Source: Leptospira inadai serovar Lyme str. 10
GTDB lineage: Bacteria; Spirochaetota; Leptospiria; Leptospirales; Leptospiraceae
Assembly (NCBI RefSeq): GCF_000243675.2
Contig: NZ_AHMM02000008.1
Coordinates: 8,001-72,000, forward strand
Length of the DNA stretch: 64,000 nt
Reading direction: 5' to 3'
Positions 57,313 through 64,000 of this stretch are shown here, one piece after another. A model generated the notes under the pieces. It worked only from the letters and a program-made list of their open reading frames with translations, searched no databases and was not told where the DNA came from. The position numbers and the translations under genes are program-made. Position 1 is the stretch's first letter. Every line of letters begins with the position of its first letter.

Positions 57313-58500
57313 ATGAATTTCCGAGTGTTGTTTTTACTCCCGCTGGCTTTTTTTGCATTCTTTGGTTGCAACCAAGCGAAGCCGTTAAACGTGGATATGA
57401 GCCACGGAAGCGGATTCTTGCTCTCGCTTATACTTGGAAATCTTGCGACGAATTCCGGAGGCGGATGCGCGGTCCCTCGCCTTTCTACGGGGGAAAATGC
57501 GACGATCGTTCTCGGACAGAGCGACTTTGTCAGCAGTGGATTCGGCGCCGGTACTTCCCAATTGCATTATCCGCAAGGAATGACACACGATTCTAAGGGC
57601 GGTCTTTGGGTTTCGGATACACAAAACCAAAGGGTGATTCATTATCCCTCGACAATCGCTTCCGGAGGATCGGCCGATATAGTTTTAGGCGGTACTTCGG
57701 GAACCGGCTTAAATCAATTCAATAATCCCCAGGCAGTTGCGGTAGATTCTGCGGGCGGTATTTGGGTGGCCGACTATTTAAATCATCGCATTCTGCATTT
57801 TCCAAGCGGGGTTGCTACCGGCGGAAGCGCGGATATAGTGATCGGATCAAGCGGAGTTTCCGGAGTGAGTACCACATTATTAAATAGTCCAAGAGGGGTT
57901 GCCGTTGAGGCGTCGGGCGGATTATGGGTGGTCGATACCGGGAATAATCGACTCCTGCATTTCTCCACGCCTTTAACCAATGGGAAGGCCGCCGATCTAG
58001 TGCTTGGTCAAACAAGCTTTACGTCTGGAGGTACCACTAGTGCGACCGCATCTACATTAGCAAATCCTAATGCTGTAACTGTGGATTCTAACGGAGGGAT
58101 TTGGGTTTCGGATGCAAGCTATCACCGAGTTCTGCATTTTACATCTCCGTTTGCAAATGATATGAGTTCGGATATCGTTTTAGGACAGTCTACGTTCGGA
58201 AGTTCCACGCCTTCGACTTCTCAGAGCGGGCTATGGACGCCCACCGGTCTGGCTACCGATGCGAACGGAGGGCTTTGGGTTGCCGACTACGGGAACCGAA
58301 GGGCCATCCACTTTTCTCCTCCGTTTACGAACGGAAAGAACGGAGATACTGTGTTAGGCGAACTGAACTATACATCCAATAATTCAGGCAACACTGTTTC
58401 GGCAGCCTTGCTGGGAGGGCCGAATGCTCTTACAGTTTCTCCCTGCGGGCAACTCTGGGTGGCCGACTATAGTGATCACCGAGTTCTTTATTATCCTTAG
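57313..58500 (+). CDS. NHL-repeat beta-propeller lipoprotein, paralogue of 59053-60258
   Basis: A lipoprotein of about 395 residues. The signal is MNFRVLFLLPLAFFAFFGC. A polar tether and a hydrophobic patch (GFLLSLILGNL) follow, then about six NHL-type repeats of roughly 55-60 residues with the pattern VDS-x-GGIWVADYLNHRILHFPSG and ADIVLGQ. A Cys just before the first repeat (SGGGCAVPRL) and another in the last (VSPCGQLWVAD) could close the propeller by a disulfide. NHL propellers usually bind proteins or glycans. ATG 57313 is preferred; the frame also opens at 57265. A terminator-like hairpin and a repeat-rich spacer lie downstream, before the paralogue. Confidence 0.82.
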   Translation: MNFRVLFLLPLAFFAFFGCNQAKPLNVDMSHGSGFLLSLILGNLATNSGGGCAVPRLSTGENATIVLGQSDFVSSGFGAGTSQLHYPQGMTHDSKGGLWVSDTQNQRVIHYPSTIASGGSADIVLGGTSGTGLNQFNNPQAVAVDSAGGIWVADYLNHRILHFPSGVATGGSADIVIGSSGVSGVSTTLLNSPRGVAVEASGGLWVVDTGNNRLLHFSTPLTNGKAADLVLGQTSFTSGGTTSATASTLANPNAVTVDSNGGIWVSDASYHRVLHFTSPFANDMSSDIVLGQSTFGSSTPSTSQSGLWTPTGLATDANGGLWVADYGNRRAIHFSPPFTNGKNGDTVLGELNYTSNNSGNTVSAALLGGPNALTVSPCGQLWVADYSDHRVLYYP

Positions 58501-58507
58501 ACAGAAA

Positions 58508-58548
58508 ACAGAAAATTATTTCTGTTACCCTGATAACAATTTTTTTAA
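58508..58548 (+). terminator. Possible AT-rich terminator after the first NHL gene
   Basis: ACAGAAA (58508-58514) pairs with TTTCTGT (58519-58525); a small GTTA/TAAC stem and TTTTTTT follow shortly after. Confidence 0.4.
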
Positions 58549-58614
58549 AAACGAATTATGTTGGAACTCCTACACCGAGAAAGAAGGGCAGAGGAAAAAT
58601 CCAATGTTAGGGGA

Positions 58615-58689
58615 GTTTCCGTGTTCTATAGAAAGATTCTTGCGTTATAGTAGATCTTTCGTCTACCTCTATTACCTTTCCAACTTTCA
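58615..58689. repeat. Direct repeat, copy 1
   Basis: A 75-bp unit starting GTTTCC and containing TATAGAAAGATTCTTG and TTTCCAAC. It aligns without gaps to copy 2 at about 80 percent identity by eye. Confidence 0.7.
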
Positions 58690-58826
58690 GAGGACGGAAG
58701 ACAGAGGACAGAACATTGATAAGCGACGTTTCCACGTACTATAGAAAGATTCTTGTGTTATAGTGGATTTTTCCTCTACTTCTGTAACTTTTCCAACGTC
58801 TAGCAGCTACTGTCTTCCGTCCTCTG
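58688..58826. repeat. 17-bp perfect inverted repeat of CAGAGGACGGAAGACAG
   Basis: Left arm 58688-58704, right arm CTGTCTTCCGTCCTCTG at 58810-58826. The pyrimidine/purine-biased tail continues on each side as AGAGGACAG (left) and CCTCTGTCCTCTGA (right). The second direct-repeat copy lies between the arms. Confidence 0.75.
58728..58802. repeat. Direct repeat, copy 2
   Basis: The second 75-bp unit, same orientation as copy 1, 113 bases downstream. The TATAGAAAGATTCTTG block is identical in both. Confidence 0.7.
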
Positions 58827-59052
58827 ACCTCTGTCCTCTGAAGATGAACTTGATATTTTATGGAAGCTCTCCTAAATCCGGTTGACGTATCCTTCTTTGG
58901 CATATTAAGTAAGGCAAAAATGTTCCTGTATTGAAACGTCTTGCTGGTATCGATTTTGCCAAATTCGAGTTAGCCGACACCGTTTCATTTCGAAGCTTTT
59001 TAGTTTCATAAGCGAATCATCAATTTGTTTTGAAGTATAGAAAAGGATATTC

Positions 59053-60258
59053 GTGAACATGAATCAATTCAAACCGCGTTCAGTAATTTTAGTCGCTTTA
59101 ACGATCTCGCTCTCCTGCAAACCTAAGCATAATAACAACGGTGCTTTATTAATCGCACTTTTGGCTGCTTCGGCCAAGCAATCCAATTGTACGACGACCC
59201 CCGTTCTAACACTTGGAGAATCGGCTACACTAGTTCTGGGCCAGTCGAGCTTCACAACGTCTGCTTCCGGAACCACGCAAAACCAATTGAAACAGCCGTC
59301 GGGAATTGCCGTGGATTCGAGAGGAGGGGAATGGGTTTCCGATGCCACGAATAATCGGGTCCTACACTTCCCAAATGGGGTAGCAAGTGGCGGGAATGCG
59401 GATATCGTGCTAGGCCAATCTAATTTTACCGCAAGCTCCGCGGGGACGACTCAAAGCACATTGACGACCCCGCAAGGTTTGGCAGTCGATTCCAATGGAG
59501 GACTTTGGGTAGTGGATTCCGGGAACCATAGAGTGCTTCATTTTCCGAGCGGGGTAGCCACCGGCGGGAATGCGGATTTAGTGCTCGGACAAGCCAACTA
59601 TACGAACGGGACAGCCGCGACCACTCAAAGTAGATTGAGTTCTCCCCATGCGGTAGCTGTCGACTCTACGGGAGGGATCTGGGTCTCTGACGGCGGAAAT
59701 AATCGAGCGCTTCATTTTCCCAGCGGAATCGTGAGCGGGGGAAATGCGGATTTAGTCTTAGGCCAATCGAATTACACGACCGGAACCGGTGGCGTGACTG
59801 CCCAGAACGCCTTGAATGACCCTCGCGGATTGGCAGTGGATTCGAACGGCGGAATCTGGATTGCAGAATATGCGAATAACCGAGTGTTGCATTTCCCGAG
59901 CGGAGTATCGAGCGGAGGAAATGCGGATAGAGTTCTCGGTCAGACCAACTATACCTCCAGTGCAGGCCAATTTACTCGTACGCAAATTTCCCTTTACCAA
60001 CCACAGGGTATCGCCGTCGACTCCAGCGGCGGTATATGGGTAGGCGATGCCGGAAATGTCCGAGTGCTTCACTACGCTAGCGGAGTTGCCAATGGTGGGG
60101 GAGCCGATAAGGTTTTAGGGCAATCCGATTATACCACAATCGGTAAAACAGGGCCGACTGCCGACAGTGTGGGTGCGGTTGCGGCTCTGGCCATGAGTTC
60201 TTGCGGTCAATTATGGGTGGGGGATACTACCAATACTCGGGTACTCTATTTTCCCTAG
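59053..60258 (+). CDS. NHL-repeat beta-propeller lipoprotein, paralogue of 57313-58500
   Basis: A 401-residue lipoprotein with lipobox VALTISLSC, a Lys/Asn tether, a short hydrophobic patch (GALLIALLAAS), and about six very regular NHL-type repeats (VDSNGGLWVVDSGNHRVLHF, PSGVATGGNADLVLGQ). The repeats are more alike than in the upstream paralogue, even at the DNA level, which points to recent internal duplication. Cys in SNCTTTP and in MSSCGQLWVGD bracket the propeller, as in the paralogue. The GTG at 59053 follows AAAAGGAT; an ATG two codons later is equally possible. Location is periplasmic or surface-exposed; the ligand is unknown. Confidence 0.82.
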   Translation: MNMNQFKPRSVILVALTISLSCKPKHNNNGALLIALLAASAKQSNCTTTPVLTLGESATLVLGQSSFTTSASGTTQNQLKQPSGIAVDSRGGEWVSDATNNRVLHFPNGVASGGNADIVLGQSNFTASSAGTTQSTLTTPQGLAVDSNGGLWVVDSGNHRVLHFPSGVATGGNADLVLGQANYTNGTAATTQSRLSSPHAVAVDSTGGIWVSDGGNNRALHFPSGIVSGGNADLVLGQSNYTTGTGGVTAQNALNDPRGLAVDSNGGIWIAEYANNRVLHFPSGVSSGGNADRVLGQTNYTSSAGQFTRTQISLYQPQGIAVDSSGGIWVGDAGNVRVLHYASGVANGGGADKVLGQSDYTTIGKTGPTADSVGAVAALAMSSCGQLWVGDTTNTRVLYFP

Positions 60259-60351
60259 AGAAAATCAATCGCGAAACAGCCGGAAAGGAATGGCCTTCCC
60301 CGTTTGAGTTTGCTTTCTTTTAGAAATTGAATTCTTTTTCACTGCTTTTGC

Positions 60352-60380
60352 TTGAAAAAGAAAGTCTAATTTTGTAGAAT
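60352..60380 (+). promoter_or_regulatory. Sigma70-type promoter of dps
   Basis: TTGAAA (60352-60357), exactly 17 bases, then TAGAAT (60375-60380). The -10 box is the first half of operator 1. Confidence 0.65.
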
Positions 60381-60404
60381 TATTCTAAATTTAGAATTAT
60401 TCTA
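60375..60404. promoter_or_regulatory. Tandem PerR/Fur-like operator in front of dps
   Basis: The palindrome TAGAATTATTCTA occurs twice, at 60375-60387 and 60392-60404, 17 bases apart. The 6-1-6 symmetry resembles the PerR box (TTATAATnATTATAA) more than the classical Fur box. A bound repressor would cover the -10 box and the transcription start. Confidence 0.65.
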
Positions 60405-60418
60405 CACGGAAGGTATGT

Positions 60419-60886
60419 ATGAAACCAAATATTGGAATTCCGGATAAAGATAGGGACGCGATCAATAAAGGCCTGCAGAGTCTTTTGGCTGATACGTATT
60501 TTCTATATCTCAAGACTCATAATTATCATTGGAATGTTACGGGGCCATTGTTCAACACTCTGCATCTTATGTTCATGACTCAATATACGGAGCTTTGGAA
60601 TGCTCTGGATCTCGTCGCAGAAAGAATCCGATCTCTCGGATATCCTGCTCCGGGAACCTATAAGGCATTTTCAAACCTAACTTCTTTGAAGGAAGAAGAT
60701 GGGGTTCCGAAGGCGGAAGAGATGCTCAAAAATTTGGTGGAAGGGCATGAAGCGGTTATTCGAACCGCGAGGGGAATTCTTCCCGCTGCAGAATCCGGCG
60801 GCGACGAAGTGACAACGGACTTACTGACTCAACGTTTGGAGATTCATGAAAAAACGGCTTGGATGTTACGCAGCATGCTAGAGTAA
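60419..60886 (+). CDS. dps: Dps ferritin-like DNA-protection/iron-storage protein
   Basis: A 155-residue four-helix Dps protein, which forms a dodecamer that oxidises and stores iron using H2O2. The ferroxidase ligands are H37, H49, D64 and E68, with the 12/15/4 spacing of E. coli Dps (H51, H63, D78, E82); [17 protein letters not shown] is the signature. The N-terminal tail is short, with few lysines, so DNA binding may be weak. GGAAGG lies five to six bases before ATG 60419. A promoter with overlapping tandem PerR/Fur-like boxes sits upstream, suggesting peroxide or iron control. A structured element follows the stop codon. Confidence 0.94.
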   Translation: MKPNIGIPDKDRDAINKGLQSLLADTYFLYLKTHNYHWNVTGPLFNTLHLMFMTQYTELWNALDLVAERIRSLGYPAPGTYKAFSNLTSLKEEDGVPKAEEMLKNLVEGHEAVIRTARGILPAAESGGDEVTTDLLTQRLEIHEKTAWMLRSMLE

Positions 60887-60894
60887 AAATAAAA

Positions 60895-60999
60895 GTCCGG
60901 TAGGAGCCTCGCTCCGGAAAGGACTGAACGGAGAATAGCGTTCAGAGCGGAACCCTTTCCTGAATATCCGTTTGTTCGCAACGGATATTCTTACCGGAC
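60895..60999 (-). other. Cloverleaf-like multi-branched element between dps and the cytochrome gene
   Basis: Five perfect stems fit together in 105 bases. The closing stem is GTCCGGTA/TACCGGAC (60895-60902 with 60992-60999). Arm 1 is GGAGC/GCTCC (60903-60907 with 60911-60915). Arm 2 is GGAAAGG/CCTTTCC (60916-60922 with 60954-60960), containing CTGAACG/CGTTCAG (60924-60930 with 60939-60945). Arm 3 is GAATATCCGT/ACGGATATTC (60962-60971 with 60981-60990). It is not a tRNA. On the minus strand it is followed by TTTTATTTTTA, so it may end transcription of the cytochrome gene; both strands can fold. Confidence 0.7.
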
Positions 61000-61011
61000 G
61001 GTCAACGGACC

Positions 61012-63327
61012 TTAGAGTGTGAGGATATACTCTACCAAATCATCCACATCGTTAGTATTCTTAGTGCACCAAGGATGGGGAGCAGCCGGCATTCCGATCG
61101 GCGCAGTCGTTCCTAATTCATCGGGACCATATTCTCGTCTCATCTTTTGATAATCCCAGTAATACCAATTATTGTCTCCGGGAATCGATACGAAGTACTT
61201 ATGTCTTTCGATGAATCGATTTCTCTTAACGCCGGTATCCGTGTCGGTGGGAGATTTCGGAACTCGAAACACGTCCCCTTTTCTATTATGGGCAGGGTAC
61301 GGATCCGGGAAGTCGGGCCCGCCTAACGCAGGCGTCGTGGCAGTATGAACGGTATAGTAGGAATTGTACAGTTGCGATCCTTCCGTGCATCGGTCAGGAT
61401 TGACTAGATCTTCCAAGTTTCTAACATGACCGTCGGTCAGCAAGCCTCGGTGTTGAACCCAGTACATATCCCGTAAGAAAGTCGCCCGGATCGATTGCTG
61501 TTTTCGTTGATAAATGGTGGGAGTGAAAAACCTACCGACTTCGTTTAATCGAAACATCTTTTCGTTGGAGTTCAGGCCCACTTTATCGTTATGACAACTC
61601 CCGCAATCCCGCTGAAAAATCGTCTTGCCTCGATTGACTGCCGCAGTGACGCCAGAATATGATTCCCATCCGGTTTGCGCGAAGCTTCCTTCTCCGGGGT
61701 CTCCTCCGACTTGGCCGTTCAGTTTTCCTTTGTATTTTAACCAACGATATAATCCGACTTGCCGGAGAGGACGATCATACTGATCGAGTTTAGTCATGTA
61801 CGCGGTCAGCGCCTGCAGTTCATGAGCACGCATCGAGCCGGTGGACCCGTCCGGCTCCTCCGAATGTATGTAAGAACCTTCGAATCCGACGTACGATTCC
61901 GTGTGGGAGAGTGATCGTCTAATCCCCATGTAATTGGTAACGTTAGGAATTGCGATCGGAGAGAACTGGTAATCGTTGTCCGTTTCGCTGCCTTCTCCTT
62001 TTATCCGAATTAATGCATGCTCTCCGGAGCCTTGCGGTAAGGAATAGATTAGAATCGTCTTATCCACATCCTTAGTACCGGAGTCGAAAACGGGGCCGGG
62101 TTCGCTTGCTATAACACCTTTAAAATTTCCTAATAGAGACCATTTCAAAGACCATTTAGGATTCGGAAGTCCCGGTATCACTTTCGTGACTACGTTTCCC
62201 GGTGCCGCTTCGAAACTGACTCTATAGCCGTGACAGGACGCACAGTTAAATCCTATCCATTCCCCTTTGCCGGTATAAGGATTGGAGGCTTCCGCGTAAC
62301 GATAACCTGCCCAACCGCTGCTTCTGGTATTTCCTTTCAATAGCGGATCCGATCCCAAAAATCCGGGTATAGGAGTGGGTTGAGGGTACGGGTCGAAATA
62401 AACGTTATCGGTCGCTGCGGAAGGAACTTCGCCGGCATTGGCTTTGTTTGCCCCGAATAATAATGCGGGATCGGCGATATAACCCGTAACCGGATCGGTG
62501 GCTTGGTATCCGAAAATTTTATTCCAATCCAGATTCCGAATAGTATGAGCGATACCGATATTAAAATCATAGGACCAAAAAATCTTTTCACCTAGCGAGA
62601 ATAATGCTCCGAAACCCGGATTATTGATGCTTACCGTCAACGGGTCGGTGGCTTGAGCGTCGCTCAGGATGGAAACAACGTCGCAGGTTTGTTTGAAGCT
62701 CTCATCGGTGATCCTTCTCGTTTGCGCGTTGATTACATTATGGGCTTGTCCGGGTCTTAAAAGGGATTCGTTGTATCCGATTCTCTTTTGAACTTGTACG
62801 ATTAATGGTCCGCTAGTGGTGTGTTCCGGAACGATAAATTGAATTTCAGTATCCGTCCAACTGAGGATGTACTTGCCCCAGGTATCTTCGATAGTATCCA
62901 CTTCGAAATTCACCTGCTTGGCGACATCCAATCGCTGTTCATACATTGTCAGATTCGTTTCCAAAACTCTAGTATTCCCTATCATGATTTTAGAATAATC
63001 GATGTCGGGTCCTGCTCCGAATCCGGTACCTTTCAGAGTGATGGTTTGTCCCGGACTGAGTGTGGGAGGCGGAACCGGAATCGGGCTATTCGGCAAATTT
63101 TGCCAGGAGAGATTTCCGTTGATTAGTAATGATTGCAATTTTGGTTGTGGAAAGGAAGCGGCGGATACCGCCCTAATTCCTTCTCGCAAAGGATCGAAAC
63201 TGCAAACTTCTTCTTGATTGGGGAATTCGGTAAAAATTCCCACGGGGCATCCGGCAGCTAGGGCGGTCAAGGCTATCAATGCCATCTTGAAGAATCCCTT
63301 CGCTTTTTTCACACTTCGCGTTCCCAT
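61012..63327 (-). CDS. Diheme c-type cytochrome lipoprotein with IPT/TIG domain
   Basis: A 771-residue predicted lipoprotein (ALTALAAGC lipobox). An IPT/TIG immunoglobulin-like domain lies near the N-terminus (PGQTITLKGTGFGAGPDIDYSKIM). Two c-type heme sites follow, FNCASCHGYR and QRDCGSCHND, about 200 residues apart. After the second come FLRDMYWVQHRGLLTDGHVRNL and a region of aromatic/Arg-rich motifs. Two distant heme sites in a protein of this size recall MauG/RoxA-like diheme cytochromes (peroxidases, rubber oxygenases), but the match is by layout only. It should sit in the periplasm or on the outer membrane. ATG 63327 has a GGAG seven bases upstream. Confidence 0.82.
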   Translation of the reverse strand: MGTRSVKKAKGFFKMALIALTALAAGCPVGIFTEFPNQEEVCSFDPLREGIRAVSAASFPQPKLQSLLINGNLSWQNLPNSPIPVPPPTLSPGQTITLKGTGFGAGPDIDYSKIMIGNTRVLETNLTMYEQRLDVAKQVNFEVDTIEDTWGKYILSWTDTEIQFIVPEHTTSGPLIVQVQKRIGYNESLLRPGQAHNVINAQTRRITDESFKQTCDVVSILSDAQATDPLTVSINNPGFGALFSLGEKIFWSYDFNIGIAHTIRNLDWNKIFGYQATDPVTGYIADPALLFGANKANAGEVPSAATDNVYFDPYPQPTPIPGFLGSDPLLKGNTRSSGWAGYRYAEASNPYTGKGEWIGFNCASCHGYRVSFEAAPGNVVTKVIPGLPNPKWSLKWSLLGNFKGVIASEPGPVFDSGTKDVDKTILIYSLPQGSGEHALIRIKGEGSETDNDYQFSPIAIPNVTNYMGIRRSLSHTESYVGFEGSYIHSEEPDGSTGSMRAHELQALTAYMTKLDQYDRPLRQVGLYRWLKYKGKLNGQVGGDPGEGSFAQTGWESYSGVTAAVNRGKTIFQRDCGSCHNDKVGLNSNEKMFRLNEVGRFFTPTIYQRKQQSIRATFLRDMYWVQHRGLLTDGHVRNLEDLVNPDRCTEGSQLYNSYYTVHTATTPALGGPDFPDPYPAHNRKGDVFRVPKSPTDTDTGVKRNRFIERHKYFVSIPGDNNWYYWDYQKMRREYGPDELGTTAPIGMPAAPHPWCTKNTNDVDDLVEYILTL

Positions 63328-63633
63328 TTAAAGCTCCACTTCGACGGTTCATCGATCCATCGATTCGTTACTGAGAGAAAAGAATACTTCGGTAATCGAA
63401 AAGAGTCGTCCGACGGATAGAACTCGAACGTTCGGATTGCATTATTCGAACCGTTGTGATAAAAAAGGCGCTTTAGAAATAAGTGAATTATAAGCGAGGA
63501 ATAAGAATTACTTTTGCTTCCAACTAATTCTTTCCGTTTTTATAATGAAATAATAAGAAATAACGATGCGGATCTAAGCGGTTTGAAAGTCAGAAAACTT
63601 GACAGATCGCTCTTTTTTTTTAAACTACCGATC
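63328..63633. other. Intergenic region between divergent cytochrome and AraC-type genes
   Basis: A stretch of 306 bases holding both promoters. Apart from the promoter at 63599 I see no repeat, RNA gene or clear operator. Confidence 0.5.
63599..63626 (+). promoter_or_regulatory. Promoter placed directly at the start codon of the last gene
   Basis: TTGACA (63599-63604), a 16-base spacer that ends in a T run, and TAAACT (63621-63626). The ATG at 63634 is only eight bases beyond the -10 box. Confidence 0.5.
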
Positions 63634-64000
63634 ATGTTAAATTCCGGGTTGGGGGTTGCGATCATCTATTTCGGCTCCGGCCTTTCATTTCTACTCGCCG
63701 TTCAGCGAATTCTAACCAGACAAAAGGGGCGAGAGGATAGGCTGGCGGCGGTTCTATTTGCCGCTCTAGGTATTATTCTTTTTTCCTCCGGCAATGTCGT
63801 GAAGGAGGTGGACCAGACGTATCCACATTCCATTTTTCTATTGCTCACTTCTTTTTCAACGGTCGGCCCTCTGACTCTTTTATACACGCGTTCCCTCCTT
63901 TACCCGAATCAAGCGTTGGATCGTGACGTCCGATTGCATTTCATTGTACCGGGGATTTTTCTGATCTTGGAGCTTTTTTTCTTTGCTAGACCGATTCCGG
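63634..64000 (+). CDS. N-terminal membrane part of an AraC-family regulator (partial)
   Basis: The frame from ATG 63634 stays open for 122 codons to the right edge. The visible part has three hydrophobic helices (VAIIYFGSGLSFLLAVQ, LAAVLFAALGIILFSSG, PHSIFLLLTSFSTVGPLTLLY) followed by RDVRLHFIVPGIFLILELFFF. This N-terminal layout (GxxLSFLLAVQ, then FxxxGPLxLLY and LHFIPG-type motif) is that of Leptospira membrane proteins that end in an AraC DNA-binding domain. That domain would lie beyond the window, so the call is inferred. There is no ribosome-binding site before the ATG. Confidence 0.6.
   Translation, partial: MLNSGLGVAIIYFGSGLSFLLAVQRILTRQKGREDRLAAVLFAALGIILFSSGNVVKEVDQTYPHSIFLLLTSFSTVGPLTLLYTRSLLYPNQALDRDVRLHFIVPGIFLILELFFFARPIP

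Larger units (their letters stand above)
58501..59052. other. Intergenic spacer between the NHL paralogues, repeat-rich
   Basis: A gene-free stretch of 552 bases. It contains a weak terminator after the first paralogue, two copies of a 75-bp direct repeat, a 17-bp inverted repeat, and the promoter region of the second paralogue. No open frame here looks real. Confidence 0.6.

Noticed and set aside
58688..58839. Repeat cluster as a CRISPR array
   Set aside because: Only two diverged direct repeats of 75 bp, with inverted arms; no regular short repeats or spacers and no cas genes.
59053..60258. Regular DNA repeats as a satellite or mobile element
   Set aside because: They are codon-phased NHL protein repeats within one open frame.
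60895..60999. tRNA-like reading of the multi-branched element
   Set aside because: Arm lengths, the absence of conserved D/T-loop bases and of an anticodon arm rule out a tRNA.

Overview
The window reads as chromosomal DNA of a Leptospira-type spirochaete. The evidence is a moderate G+C content, many lipoproteins with loose spirochaetal lipoboxes, Leptospira-style families (a PilZ/DUF1577-like protein, NHL-repeat lipoproteins, membrane AraC regulators, 7TMR-DISM sensors) and a tRNA-Ile/tRNA-Ala pair standing outside any rRNA operon. The species cannot be fixed from the sequence alone. There are no insertion sequences, phage genes, CRISPR arrays or rRNA genes, and I saw no clearly broken gene.

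Layout. 1-8884: an MBOAT O-acyltransferase cut by the left edge, a GFA-type zinc protein, a SpoIIE/RsbU-type phosphatase, a small DMT transporter, a 7TMR-DISM histidine kinase, a divergent dihydrofolate-reductase-like gene and HxlR regulator, and an AlkZ-like winged-helix protein. 9164-15152: a heavy-metal RND efflux operon (Cys/His-rich membrane protein, TolC/CzcC-, CzcB- and CzcA-like). 15223-19948: a lipoprotein and a large porin facing a 7TMR-DISM/AraC regulator, with three related dyads in the space between. 19983-27654: a TfoX-domain protein with a histone-H1-like tail, a FAD/polyferredoxin membrane oxidoreductase, and two paralogous multi-pass membrane proteins enclosing a PQQ-type sugar dehydrogenase lipoprotein. 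27720-29782: tRNA-Ala, tRNA-Ile, an acyltransferase-3 and a Crp-like regulator. 29945-34421: an operon of lactonase-like propeller, ACAD11-like dehydrogenase, APH-type kinase, DUF6285-like protein and histidine phosphatase. This set fits 4-hydroxyacyl-CoA/lactone catabolism. 34532-50609: signalling genes (PilZ-type, PAS kinase, methyl-accepting chemotaxis protein) mixed with housekeeping-type enzymes (GST, thioesterase, two MDR dehydrogenases, LCAT-like and pectinacetylesterase-like lipoproteins) and membrane proteins. 50717-54343: Lon protease and a DegT-family aminotransferase. 54610-64000: a double-kinase hybrid sensor, two paralogous NHL beta-propeller lipoproteins separated by a repeat-rich spacer, Dps behind a tandem PerR/Fur-like operator, a cloverleaf-like structured element, a diheme cytochrome lipoprotein, and the start of a membrane AraC regulator cut by the right edge.

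The most promising observations are the multi-branched element at 60895-60999, the promoter/operator overlap in front of dps, the ACAD/kinase/DUF6285/lactonase operon, the three dyads between the porin and the AraC regulator, and the direct/inverted repeat element at 58615-58839.
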